A DNA stretch of 64,000 nucleotides from NCBI GenBank assembly GCA_045600125.1, contig JAZRXH010000100.1:32026-96025 (forward strand), given 5' to 3'. The position numbers and the translations under genes were made by a program. Positions within the stretch are counted from its first letter, which is position 1, and every line of letters begins with the position of its first letter. A model generated the notes under the pieces. The model saw only the letters and a list, made by a program, of their open reading frames with translations. It was not told where the DNA came from and searched no databases. This DNA comes from SIG622 sp045600125. GTDB taxonomy: Bacteria > Bacillota > Clostridia > Oscillospirales > CAG-382. Below, one piece after another: positions 25,749 through 34,466 of this stretch.

Positions 25749-26645
25749 TTGGCAAGCTTGGCTAATTCGGAGAATTCCGAAAACATCATCGAGGTAAAGG
25801 ATCTCGGTTTTGCCTATAAGCTCTCGGACGGCAGCGACAAAGCGGTGCTCCATAACATGAGCTTCGACATAAAGAAGGGGAGCTTTACCGCCGTTATCGG
25901 CCATAACGGCTCGGGCAAATCAACCCTTTCAAAGCTCCTTTGCGGTATGCTCGTTCCCACGTCGGGAGAGGTGACCGTCAAATGCGCCGGTACCGAATAC
26001 CGCACCGACGACGAGGAGCATTTCTATGACATAAGAAAGAGCTTCGGCATGGTCTTCCAGAACCCCGATAACCAGCTGGTGGCGACGGTGGTGGAGGAGG
26101 ACGTGGCGTTCGCTCCGGAAAACATGGGCGTGGAACCGGCTGAGATCCGCCGGCGGGTGGACGAAGCACTGGACATCGTGGGACTCCGTGAGTACGCTCT
26201 TCACGACACCCATAAGCTCTCGGGAGGACAGAAGCAGAAGCTGGCGATCGCCGGCATTCTCGCCATGCTCCCCGAATGCATCATCTTCGACGAATCGACC
26301 GCCATGCTGGACCCCAAGGGACGGGAGGACGTGATGCGCACCATCCTGCGTCTGCGGGACGAAATGGGTATCACCGTCATCCTCATCACCCACTATATGA
26401 ACGAGGCGGCAAAGGCGGACAGGATCCTCGTCATCGACGAGGGACGTCTTCTCTGCGACGGAACGCCGAGAGAGGTGTTCGCAAAAGACGAAATGCTGTA
26501 CGGCGCCGGGCTTGAGGCTCCGCAGAGCTCGAACCTCGTAAAGCGCCTTGCCTCTGCGGGAGCGCCGATCAAAAGAACGGTTCTGAATCCCGAAGAGGCG
26601 GCAGAAGAGCTTCTTCCCCTCATAAAACGGGAAACGCCGCAATAA
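25749..26645 (+). CDS. ecfA1: ECF transporter energy-coupling ATPase 1
   Basis: A 298-aa ABC ATPase of the shared energy-coupling module that powers vitamin uptake with interchangeable S subunits. Walker A GHNGSGKST is at ~50, Q-loop MVFQNPDNQ, signature LSGGQKQKLAIA, Walker B CIIFDEST (Ser in place of the usual Pro), then the H-loop ITHYMNEA. The start is the TTG at 25749 with AGAGG upstream; the in-frame extension upstream overlaps the methyltransferase and is not family-like. It forms an operon with ecfA2, ecfT and truA. No S component lies in the window. Confidence 0.93.
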   Translation: MASLANSENSENIIEVKDLGFAYKLSDGSDKAVLHNMSFDIKKGSFTAVIGHNGSGKSTLSKLLCGMLVPTSGEVTVKCAGTEYRTDDEEHFYDIRKSFGMVFQNPDNQLVATVVEEDVAFAPENMGVEPAEIRRRVDEALDIVGLREYALHDTHKLSGGQKQKLAIAGILAMLPECIIFDESTAMLDPKGREDVMRTILRLRDEMGITVILITHYMNEAAKADRILVIDEGRLLCDGTPREVFAKDEMLYGAGLEAPQSSNLVKRLASAGAPIKRTVLNPEEAAEELLPLIKRETPQ

Positions 26646-26742
26646 GATAAAACGTGTAAAACGTGCGGCAGACAGATTCCTGAACGGAAATCAAAGAATC
26701 TGAAAAGAAAAGCACGAAAGAAAAATCAGGAAAGAAAAACAG

Positions 26743-27600
26743 ATGCTTGAACTGAAAAACGTATCCTACGTCTACGGCGTCCACACTCCCTTCGAGAAGA
26801 CCGCCGTAAAGGACGTATCCTTAAAAATCGAAAAAGGCAAGGTGACGGGGCTCATCGGTCATTCCGGAAGCGGAAAGTCCACCGTGGCACAGCTGATGAA
26901 CGCCCTGCTGAGACCTTCATCGGGCAGCGTGGAGCTGGACGGCAGGGACATCAACCGCACCGCCGCCGACTCCTATAACGCCCGCTTCAAGGTGGGGCTC
27001 GTGTTCCAATACCCGGAATATCAGCTCTTCGAGGAAACGGTGGAGGCGGATATCGCCTACGGACCGAAGAACATGAAGCTCTCCGAGGAGGAGATCCGGG
27101 AGCGGGTGCGCTTCGCCGCAAGCTTTACCGGTCTTTCCGAGGAGCTGCTCTCCCGCTCGCCCTTCGAGCTTTCCGGCGGTCAGAAAAGACGGTGCGCCAT
27201 CGCAGGCGTCATCGCCATGGACCCCGAGGTGCTCGTCCTCGACGAGCCAGCCGCAGGACTTGACCCCAAAGGGCGGAGCGAGATCCTCGGCGGTCTTATG
27301 GACTACCGGAAAAAGAGAGGAAACAGCCTCGTCCTCATCTCCCACAGCATGGAGGACGTAGCGTCCTATTCCGATAACATCGTAGCGCTGTCCGCCGGAG
27401 AAGTCCTGACGAGCGGCACGCCGAGAGAGGTCTTCTCGGACTACGAAAAGCTCGCCGCTTCGGGACTTTCTCTTCCCGAGGTGACTCAGGTCATGCACCT
27501 TCTGAAGTGCGGCGGCGCCGACGTGGAAAGCTCGCTGTACACCGTTGACGAGGCGTTTGACGAGCTGACAGAGGCTATCAGAAAAAAACAAAAAGCATAG
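26743..27600 (+). CDS. ecfA2: ECF transporter energy-coupling ATPase 2
   Basis: A 285-aa ABC ATPase that heterodimerises with EcfA1. Walker A GHSGSGKST is at ~40, Q-loop LVFQYPEYQLF, signature LSGGQKRRCAIAG, Walker B VLVLDEPAAGLDPKG and H-loop LISHSMEDV. The FQYPEYQLFEETV stretch is typical of the A2 subunit. It starts 97 bp after ecfA1, with AGGAAAGAAAAAC upstream of the ATG. Confidence 0.95.
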   Translation: MLELKNVSYVYGVHTPFEKTAVKDVSLKIEKGKVTGLIGHSGSGKSTVAQLMNALLRPSSGSVELDGRDINRTAADSYNARFKVGLVFQYPEYQLFEETVEADIAYGPKNMKLSEEEIRERVRFAASFTGLSEELLSRSPFELSGGQKRRCAIAGVIAMDPEVLVLDEPAAGLDPKGRSEILGGLMDYRKKRGNSLVLISHSMEDVASYSDNIVALSAGEVLTSGTPREVFSDYEKLAASGLSLPEVTQVMHLLKCGGADVESSLYTVDEAFDELTEAIRKKQKA

Positions 27601-27655
27601 GAATCAACGAAAACAACGGACGTTCCGTTCCGAAACGCAGGAGAACGATACAGTA

Positions 27656-28468
27656 ATGCTCAGAGATGTGACTCTCGGACAGTTTTTCCCGGGAAAGACG
27701 CTTCTTCACCGTCTTGACCCACGGGTAAAGCTCTTGTCCACCATCCTTTTCATAGCGGCGGTATTCACGGCAAAAAGCATTGCCGCCTATGCGGCGGTGT
27801 TTCTGCTGCTTGTCGCTATGACGGTTATTTCAAAAATACATACCTCCACGCTTCTGAAAAGCATGAAGCCGCTGATCATCATCATTCTTTTCACCGCCGT
27901 CACCAATCTGTTCTGGACGCCGGGAGAACGGCTTCTCTTCTCTCTCGGAAGGATCACGGTGTATGCGGAGGGCGTGCGGGCGGCGTGCCTTATGATACTG
28001 CGCCTTGTGACGCTGATCTGCGGCACCTTCGTCCTTCTGACCTATACCACATCGCCCATGGCGCTGACCGATGCCATCGAACGGCTGTCCTCTCCTCTCA
28101 AAAAGCTGGGCGTGCCTACCCACGAATTCGCCATGATGATGACCATCGCTCTGCGGTTCATCCCGACCCTCATCGAGGAGACCGATAAGATCATCAGCGC
28201 CCAGAAGTCAAGAGGCGCCGACTTCGAGACCGGAAGCATCGTCAAGCGGGCGAAAGCCATCGTGCCGGTGCTGATCCCTCTGTTCATCTCGGCTTTCCGC
28301 CGTGCGGACGAGCTGGCGAGCGCCATGGAGTGCAGACTTTACCACGGCGGAGAGGGCAGAACGAGGATGAAACAGCTGAAGCTCAACGCGGAGGATATCA
28401 TCGTGCTTCTCTTCTTTGCGGCTCTGCCGTTCCTCGTCGTACTGATCAATAAGCTTTTGCCGTTCTGA
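27656..28468 (+). CDS. ecfT: ECF transporter transmembrane protein EcfT
   Basis: A 270-aa integral membrane protein with about five to six hydrophobic segments. It carries the family starts LHRLDPRVKLLSTILF and KIHTSTLLKSMKPL. The cytoplasmic coupling helices with the two A-R-G type motifs are represented by AQKSRGADF and ECRLYHGGEGRTRM, which contact the ATPases. It is the fixed membrane component of the ECF module. It overlaps the next frame by one base (TGATG), though truA probably starts further in. Confidence 0.93.
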   Translation: MLRDVTLGQFFPGKTLLHRLDPRVKLLSTILFIAAVFTAKSIAAYAAVFLLLVAMTVISKIHTSTLLKSMKPLIIIILFTAVTNLFWTPGERLLFSLGRITVYAEGVRAACLMILRLVTLICGTFVLLTYTTSPMALTDAIERLSSPLKKLGVPTHEFAMMMTIALRFIPTLIEETDKIISAQKSRGADFETGSIVKRAKAIVPVLIPLFISAFRRADELASAMECRLYHGGEGRTRMKQLKLNAEDIIVLLFFAALPFLVVLINKLLPF

Positions 28469-28515
28469 TGCGGCAAAAAGCGATACCGATATCCGCTTTG
28501 AATGGGAGAAAAAAG

Positions 28516-29295
28516 ATGACGGAAAACAATAGCGGGAATGCGGAAAGAACAGACATGCGGAAAATAGCGCTGACCCTTACCTATGACGGCGGCGCCTTCT
28601 GCGGCTGGCAGGTGCAGAAGGACAAATGCTCGGTGCAGAAGACCGTGCAGGACGCCCTCGAAAAGGTGCTGGGCTTTCGCCCGAACGTGTCCGGATGCTC
28701 AAGGACCGACTCGGGAGTCCATGCCAAAATGTACGTCTGTCACCTCGATGCCGAAAACGTGAAGATTCCGCCGGAAGCCCTTGCCCGTGCCGTGAACGGT
28801 CAGCTCCGGCTGCCCATCGCCGTGACGGGGGCGGAATATAAGGACGGGGACTTCCACGCAAGATATTCCTGCCTCGGCAAGGAGTATATGTATAAGATCT
28901 GGAACGCCTCCTACCGGGACCCCTTTCTCGAAAACTACGCCATGTTCGTGCCGACCCCCATCGGCGACGGCGCTCTCGGCTTTGTGGGGGAGGAATTTAC
29001 CGGGAAGCACGACTTCGGCGCCTTTATGTCAAAGGGCTCCAAGATCACCGACGATACGGTGAGAACGGTGGAATACTTCCGGACCGAGAGGGAAGGGAAC
29101 CTTCTGAAAATATTCGTCAAAGCCGACGGCTTTCTCTACAACATGGTGCGGATCATGGTGGGTACCTACCTCGATGCCGCAAGGGGAAGACTGGAAATGG
29201 GCGATATTGCGAAGATCATCGAAAAGCGTGACCGCTCGCTCGCCGGAGATACCGCTCCCGCCAAAGGACTGTACCTGAATCGGGTATTTTATTGA
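28516..29295 (+). CDS. truA: tRNA pseudouridine(38-40) synthase
   Basis: A 259-aa enzyme isomerising uridines 38-40 in the anticodon stem of tRNAs. The N-terminal LTYDGGAFCGWQVQ and the catalytic-Asp motif SRTDSGVHA are clear, as are the FLYNMVRIMVGT and end KGLYLNRVFY signatures. The start at 28516 has GGGAG upstream; an earlier ATG overlapping the ecfT stop and a later one at 28555 are possible. In many Firmicutes ecfA1-ecfA2-ecfT-truA is followed by rplM-rpsI; here a repeat region follows. Confidence 0.95.
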   Translation: MTENNSGNAERTDMRKIALTLTYDGGAFCGWQVQKDKCSVQKTVQDALEKVLGFRPNVSGCSRTDSGVHAKMYVCHLDAENVKIPPEALARAVNGQLRLPIAVTGAEYKDGDFHARYSCLGKEYMYKIWNASYRDPFLENYAMFVPTPIGDGALGFVGEEFTGKHDFGAFMSKGSKITDDTVRTVEYFRTEREGNLLKIFVKADGFLYNMVRIMVGTYLDAARGRLEMGDIAKIIEKRDRSLAGDTAPAKGLYLNRVFY

Positions 29296-29301
29296 TTTGT
29301 C

Positions 29302-29332
29302 TTCGATGAAGCCATGTCTTGCCTTCATCGAA
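29302..29332. repeat. Palindrome copy 1 (TTCGATGAAG type)
   Basis: A 10-bp perfect stem TTCGATGAAG / CTTCATCGAA around an 11-nt centre containing ATGTCTT. No T run follows, so it is not a typical terminator for truA. Confidence 0.85.
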
Positions 29333-29335
29333 CGG

Positions 29336-29443
29336 CGGGGTGCCCCCGCGGGCAAATCGGGACTGCACCGCAGACTATACGGAGAGTGCAGATGCCCGGG
29401 TATTGTCCCGTTTTGCCGCCATAAATCCGAGCGGCAAAACTCA
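29336..29443. repeat. Long interspersed repeat, copy 1 (~108 bp)
   Basis: Runs from GGGGTGCCCCCGCGGGCA through TGCACCGCAG to a terminal hairpin GTTTTGCCG (29410-29418) / CGGCAAAAC (29432-29440). It is nearly identical to 29638-29745 and recognisably related to the units at 58.4-58.9 kb. Confidence 0.85.
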
Positions 29444-29469
29444 AACTTTTCACAAACTAAATACTCACT

Positions 29470-29500
29470 TTCGATGAAGTCGAATTTTGACTTCATCGAA
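29470..29500. repeat. Palindrome copy 2
   Basis: A 12-bp perfect stem TTCGATGAAGTC / GACTTCATCGAA with a 7-nt loop GAATTTT. Confidence 0.85.
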
Positions 29501-29540
29501 TGGCAGAGAGTGACCATTCAGCAAAAACACCGCACTCACC

Positions 29541-29571
29541 TTCGATGAAGTCGTGTCTTGACTTCATCGAA
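29541..29571. repeat. Palindrome copy 3
   Basis: A 12-bp perfect stem TTCGATGAAGTC / GACTTCATCGAA with a 7-nt loop GTGTCTT, the reverse complement of the loop in the copy at 58944-58972. Confidence 0.85.
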
Positions 29572-29637
29572 CAGCGGAGAGTAATACATAAACCCAAAAA
29601 ATCCCGTCAAAGTTTTCGCCCGCCTTTTTCAAAAGGC

Positions 29638-29745
29638 GCGGGGTGCCCCCGCGGGCAAATCGGGACTGCACCGCAGACTATACGAAGAGTGCAGATGCCC
29701 GAATATTTCCCCGTTTTGCCGCCATAAATCCGAACGGCAAAACTC
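29638..29745. repeat. Long interspersed repeat, copy 2 (~108 bp)
   Basis: Nearly the same sequence as 29336-29443 with a handful of substitutions, again ending in the hairpin GTTTTGCCG (29713-29721) / CGGCAAAAC (29735-29743). Confidence 0.85.
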
Positions 29746-29787
29746 ATACGTTTTGAAAATCCACCACAATGAAAGCAGGTGACAATC

Positions 29788-30969
29788 GTGGCATACGCAG
29801 GTGCAGACAGTGAATACTACCGCAAGGCGGCGAGGGTGATGCACACGGCGCGGTATGCGGTACTTTTGCTGCTGTTAGGGGTAGCGGTACTGAGTTTTAC
29901 GGCGTACAAGGATGAGCTGACGGTAGACAATTTCCGTTATCTCATGCGGTATGCGGATTTTGACATAGCGACGGACTATCTCAGTTTGAATCAGATCAAG
30001 TACTCGACGTCGGAGGACACGAGGTACGGATACATCAAGGGAGACCTTGCGCTTCTTACGAAGCGGTCGTTCACCACGTTCGACTTTTCGGGAAAGCCGC
30101 TTGTAAGCGAGAAGCTCACCTATCTGCATCCGTGCATGAAGACGAGTGCCAAGATGGCGCTTTGCTTTGACGTGGGAGGCACGGGCGTGGCGCTGTTCAA
30201 CTCGTACTCCTGCCTTTTCTCGGATACCTTCAGGTACGGTGTGCGGGACGCCGCCATTGCGGAGGACGGCAGCTTTGCCGTTGCGACCTCCGACAAGTAC
30301 GTCAGTTCAAAAGTCATCGTCTACGACCCGCATCTTGTCAGCGACTTTGAATGGACGACGAGGGACAAGGAGGTAACGGCGCTCGCTCTCAATTCCGACC
30401 GCCATACCGTCTGCTTCCTCACGCTGAAGTCCGACAGCGGTGATTTTGCTCTGACCCTCTATGCCTTTGATACGAGAAAGGACGAGGAGATGTTCAATAC
30501 GGCGTTCCCGGGCGAGTTTCCTCTGAAGCTGTGCGCCTGCAAGGACACCATTGCCGTGCTGACAGACCGGAATCTCTATTTTATTGGCTACGACGGGGAA
30601 GAAAAGGCAAGATACAGCGTCCTTGACGGAAAACTCCGGGGCTTCTTCGAGAGCGGCGACTATATCGCCGTCTCCTTTGAAAAGAATATGTCGGGCGGCA
30701 ATACCGTCCGGGTCTATACCAAGGACGGTGAAGAGCTGTCCGGCGACAGCTTCGACGGCAACATCATCGACTTCTCCGCAAGCGGCAGCGATATCTATCT
30801 CCTCGAAAAGGGAAAGCTCCACGTGCGAAGAGCCGATAATGCCGCCAGGACCCTCGAATACAAAAACATATCCGAAACGCAGATCGACCCCATGTACTGC
30901 GCCGTCTTTGCCAAGAGCGGCAAGGAGTACATCCTCGCCTCCAACGTGGGAGCGGGTAAATTCAGCTGA
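29788..30969 (+). CDS. Membrane-anchored beta-propeller-like protein (DUF5711-like)
   Basis: A 393-aa protein with one N-terminal membrane helix (residues ~25-42, YAVLLLLLGVAVLSFTAY). A large extracellular part made of repeated short beta strands follows (for example VLTDRNLYFIGYDGEEKARY and VRVYTKDGEEL), as in WD-like propellers. It matches what I know of the DUF5711 family, which is often next to CvpA in Clostridia as here. No enzymatic motif is visible. The start GTG at 29788 has AGGTGA five bases upstream; a GTG three codons earlier is less well placed. It lies directly behind the repeat region. Confidence 0.7.
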   Translation: MAYAGADSEYYRKAARVMHTARYAVLLLLLGVAVLSFTAYKDELTVDNFRYLMRYADFDIATDYLSLNQIKYSTSEDTRYGYIKGDLALLTKRSFTTFDFSGKPLVSEKLTYLHPCMKTSAKMALCFDVGGTGVALFNSYSCLFSDTFRYGVRDAAIAEDGSFAVATSDKYVSSKVIVYDPHLVSDFEWTTRDKEVTALALNSDRHTVCFLTLKSDSGDFALTLYAFDTRKDEEMFNTAFPGEFPLKLCACKDTIAVLTDRNLYFIGYDGEEKARYSVLDGKLRGFFESGDYIAVSFEKNMSGGNTVRVYTKDGEELSGDSFDGNIIDFSASGSDIYLLEKGKLHVRRADNAARTLEYKNISETQIDPMYCAVFAKSGKEYILASNVGAGKFS

Positions 30970-31048
30970 CAGACATTTTTCTGCCGCTTTTACGGCGCTG
31001 CGATCCCGGACACGGGATAGTATGACAGATAGAAAGGTGGTATATTGT

Positions 31049-31804
31049 ATGCCCACATCGCAGACGATAGGCTGGATCTTCGACGGCATTACCGTTCTCA
31101 TCATTCTTTTCGCCCTTATAAGAGGCACTCTGAAGGGCTTCGTCGACACTGTCTTTGATATGGGACGCTTTGTTGCGTCGATCGTCGTCGCTTCGGTGTT
31201 CACCGAACCGGCGGCAAATCTTGTATCCGGCATGAGCTTTTTTGCCGCTATCAAGGAACGGGTGGCGCAGACGATTGAAAACGCCATGACAAACGTTGGA
31301 CAGAATCTCGATCCCACCGAGGCACTTTCCAAATTCTTATCGGATAATCCGGGACTTGAAAAGGTCTTCGGCATACTCGACATCCGCACCGAAACCCTGA
31401 GCGCCAACCTTGCGACCTCTCTCGAGAGCGGAACGAAAAGCGCCGCCGAGGCCATCAAGCAGAGTGTTGCCGAACCGGCGGTGAACGCCATCCTCAACGT
31501 GGCAGTCTTCCTCCTCCTCTTCGTGCTCACGCTCATCGCTCTGTGGATCGTCAAGAAGATACTCGACGCCGTGACCGAGATCCCCGGCATCAAAAGCGTC
31601 AACCGTGCAGGCGGTTTTATCCTCGGTGCTGCCGCCGCCGTGCTTTATGCCTCTCTCTTCTGCCTTCTGTGCGAGAAGTTTGCGGCGGGTTCGGTCATCC
31701 TCGGCGCCAGCATCCCGGCGGATATTTCCGAAACGACCTGCGTGTACGGCTTTTTTGTGAAATACAACCTGTTTACGGCACTCGGAAAAATACTCGGTAT
31801 GTAA
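31049..31804 (+). CDS. CvpA family membrane protein
   Basis: A 251-aa protein with about four membrane segments, the first in GWIFDGITVLIILFALIRGT. G-x-x-(K/R)-G-F-V-D-T-V-F-D is typical of CvpA, and the last segments are LNVAVFLLLFVLTLIALWIV and AGGFILGAAAAVLYASLFCL. CvpA proteins are linked to envelope homeostasis and, in some bacteria, colicin V export; here a general envelope role is more likely. The ATG at 31049 has AAAGGTGG eight bases upstream. It is co-oriented with the DUF5711-like gene before it and the Clp ATPase after it. Confidence 0.82.
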   Translation: MPTSQTIGWIFDGITVLIILFALIRGTLKGFVDTVFDMGRFVASIVVASVFTEPAANLVSGMSFFAAIKERVAQTIENAMTNVGQNLDPTEALSKFLSDNPGLEKVFGILDIRTETLSANLATSLESGTKSAAEAIKQSVAEPAVNAILNVAVFLLLFVLTLIALWIVKKILDAVTEIPGIKSVNRAGGFILGAAAAVLYASLFCLLCEKFAAGSVILGASIPADISETTCVYGFFVKYNLFTALGKILGM

Positions 31805-31905
31805 AACTGGAAACACGGTTCCGGATAAGAACGGAATAATCGCAAACCGATTCAGCAACCGCAGCACAGCAAAGAAAGGAACGCCGACGGCGTAAATGTG
31901 AAAAA

Positions 31906-34296
31906 ATGCAGCTTTGTTCAAAATGTAAGAAAAGGATCGCAGTCATCATGATGTACAACTCTGCGACCAAAAAATCCGAAGGCTATTGCCTCAAGTGCGC
32001 CAAGGATATCGGCATTCCTCAGGTCGATGAGGCGCTGAAGAATATGGGGATCTCCGAGGATCAGATCGAGAGCATGAGCGACGAAATGACCGATATGCTG
32101 AAAAACGGCTTCGGCAATTTCGGCGGGGACGAATTCGATCCCGACGAAGACGGAGAGGAAACCGGGAACGAAGACGACGAGGAAAGCGAGGAGAATATGG
32201 GTCATTCCCGCTCTATGAGCCTCGGCTCGATCTTCGGAAATCTCGGACTCGGAAAGAACGGCAGGAACGCCGAAGAGGACGAAAAGAGCACCGAAGCCGA
32301 GAACGGCGAGGACGCCTCGGGAGAAAAGAGCGACCCGAAAAAGAAGAAGAAAAAAGGCAGAAAGAATCTGGAAGCCTTCGGTACGAACCTCACCGAAAAA
32401 GCAAAGAACGGTGAGATCGACCGTATCATCGGAAGAGAAAGAGAGCTGGAAAGAGTCATGCAGCTCCTCTGCCGAAGACAGAAAAACAACCCCTGCCTCA
32501 TCGGCGAGCCGGGCGTCGGTAAGACCGCCGTCGCCGAGGCGCTGGCGCTGAAGATCGCTTCCGGCGAGGTGCCGAGAAAGCTCAGGGACAAAGAGGTCTA
32601 CCTCATCGATATGACCGCCATTGTGGCGGGTACCCAGTTCAGAGGTCAGTTCGAGAACCGTATGAAGGGACTCATCGAAGAGGTGAAGAAGCTGGGCAAT
32701 ATCATCCTCGTCATCGACGAGATACACTCCATCGTTTCCGCCGGGAACGCCGAGGGCGGCATGAACGCCGGCAATATCCTGAAGCCCGCTCTTTCGAGAG
32801 GCGAGATCCAGGTCATCGGCGCCACCACCCTTTCCGAGTACCGTAAGTATATCGAAAAAGACGCCGCCCTTGAAAGACGTTTCCAGCCGGTGATGATCGG
32901 CGAGCCCTCCATTGAGGATTCTGTGAAGATACTCGAGGGCATCAAGAGCTATTACGAGGACTATCATCACGTGAAGATCCCCTCGGATACCGTCCGCAAG
33001 GCGGTCACCTATTCCGAGCGGTATATCACCGACCGCTTCCTCCCGGATAAGGCGATCGACCTCCTCGACGAGGCTTCCTCCTTCCTCTCCATCCACGATA
33101 TCAGCATCGCCAAGGCGGAGGACGCAAGGGCAGAGCTGAACGATGTGACAAGCGCCCTTGAAAAACTGGAAAATGCGGCGTCGGAAGGCGCCGGTGAGGG
33201 CGATGTGGATATCTTTAAGAACATCGCCGAGCTGAAAACCAGAAAGATCGAACTGGAAAAGGAATACAATAAATTCTCCAAGGCCGCCGAGGACGTGGTG
33301 CTTCTCCCGGAGCATCTGTCGCAGGTCATCGAGATCTGGACGGGCATCCCCGCCAGCAACATCAACGAGAGCGAATTCATCCGGGTCGATAAACTGGCGG
33401 AAAGACTGAAGAAACGCATCGTGGGGCAGGACGAAGCCGTCGAGGCGGTGACCAGAGCCGTGAAGCGTTCGAGAGCGGGCATTTCCCCCAAGAAAAAGCC
33501 GGTATCCTTCATCTTTGCAGGACCTACCGGCGTGGGAAAGACCGAGCTTGTCAAGACCATCGCTTCGGATCTTTTCGATGCGCCCGAGGCTCTTATCCGG
33601 CTGGATATGTCGGAATTCATGGAAAAGCACGCCGTGTCCCGGATCATCGGCGCTCCTCCCGGATACGTGGGCTACGACGAGGCGGGACAGCTCACCGAGA
33701 AGATCCGCCGCCGTCCGTATTCGGTGGTGCTCTTTGACGAGATCGAGAAGGCGCACCCCGACGTTCTCAACATTCTTCTGCAGATCCTCGACGACGGCAG
33801 GATCACCGACGCCCAGGGACGTGAGGTGAACTTCGAGAATACCATCCTCGTGCTCACCACCAACGCCGGTTCGAGCACCGGCATGAACTCCATCGGCTTC
33901 TCCGAAAAGGAAGGAAGCATTGCAAAGGACCGTATCATGAACGCCCTTTCGGAATTCCTCCGTCCCGAGTTCATCAACCGTATCGACGAGATCATCATCT
34001 TCAATTCGCTGACGAAGGAGAACTTCAAGGCGATCTCGAGGATCCTTCTCGACGATCTCAGACTGTCCCTCGACGAAAAAGGCATCACCCTCACCTATAC
34101 CGATGCCGCCGTGGACTATATCGCCGGGAAGTCCTTCAGCCGCCGCTACGGCGCAAGGAATCTCCGCCGCTATATCCAGACCGAGGTGGAGGACAAGGCG
34201 GCACAGCTTATCATTTCCCACTACGACGCCGCCGTGCGGGGCATCTTCCTTGATGCGAACGAGGAGGGGCTTTCGGTGGTGGAGGTCAACGCATAA
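31906..34296 (+). CDS. ClpE-like AAA+ unfoldase (Hsp100)
   Basis: A 796-aa ATP-dependent Clp subunit with two AAA+ modules. The N-terminus is a short four-cysteine zinc-binding domain (CSKCKKRI and CLKCAKD), not the usual ClpC N-domain. A long acidic and Lys-rich linker (~residues 55-150) follows. Module 1 has Walker A GEPGVGKT at ~200 and Walker B VIDEIHS; a short coiled middle domain is at ~400-440. Module 2 has Walker A GPTGVGKTE at ~540 and Walker B VLFDEIEKAH. The SIGF motif (~655) suggests docking to ClpP. The zinc N-terminus points to ClpE, a stress-induced unfoldase. No CtsR operator was seen in the short upstream gap. Confidence 0.88.
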   Translation: MQLCSKCKKRIAVIMMYNSATKKSEGYCLKCAKDIGIPQVDEALKNMGISEDQIESMSDEMTDMLKNGFGNFGGDEFDPDEDGEETGNEDDEESEENMGHSRSMSLGSIFGNLGLGKNGRNAEEDEKSTEAENGEDASGEKSDPKKKKKKGRKNLEAFGTNLTEKAKNGEIDRIIGRERELERVMQLLCRRQKNNPCLIGEPGVGKTAVAEALALKIASGEVPRKLRDKEVYLIDMTAIVAGTQFRGQFENRMKGLIEEVKKLGNIILVIDEIHSIVSAGNAEGGMNAGNILKPALSRGEIQVIGATTLSEYRKYIEKDAALERRFQPVMIGEPSIEDSVKILEGIKSYYEDYHHVKIPSDTVRKAVTYSERYITDRFLPDKAIDLLDEASSFLSIHDISIAKAEDARAELNDVTSALEKLENAASEGAGEGDVDIFKNIAELKTRKIELEKEYNKFSKAAEDVVLLPEHLSQVIEIWTGIPASNINESEFIRVDKLAERLKKRIVGQDEAVEAVTRAVKRSRAGISPKKKPVSFIFAGPTGVGKTELVKTIASDLFDAPEALIRLDMSEFMEKHAVSRIIGAPPGYVGYDEAGQLTEKIRRRPYSVVLFDEIEKAHPDVLNILLQILDDGRITDAQGREVNFENTILVLTTNAGSSTGMNSIGFSEKEGSIAKDRIMNALSEFLRPEFINRIDEIIIFNSLTKENFKAISRILLDDLRLSLDEKGITLTYTDAAVDYIAGKSFSRRYGARNLRRYIQTEVEDKAAQLIISHYDAAVRGIFLDANEEGLSVVEVNA

Positions 34297-34466
34297 AAAC
34301 GTATAAAACGGATCGTGCATACGGAATATGCCGCTTTTGAACATCTGCGGCTCCCTGTGTGCGCCGTATTTCCCCGGCAAGCTGCCGGAAAAAGAGGGCG
34401 GCGGGAAGAGAACACCTCCCGAAGCCGCACCTTTACACAGGTCATTGTCAGAGGTTTATTTAACGG

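Larger units (their letters stand above)
29296..29787. repeat. Repeat-rich intergenic region (palindromes plus two long direct repeats)
   Basis: A 492-bp stretch with no gene. It contains three related palindromes (29302-29332, 29470-29500, 29541-29571), two ~108-bp direct repeats (29336-29443 and 29638-29745, period 302-303 bp) and a short hairpin CGCCTTTT / AAAAGGCG at 29621-29638. Related elements recur at 58.4-59.0 kb. Short open frames across the repeats have no ribosome sites and are not genes. Confidence 0.85.

Noticed and set aside
29302..29571. Palindromes after truA as transcription terminators
   Set aside because: None is followed by a T run, three occur in sequence, and they belong to a family also present at 58 kb.
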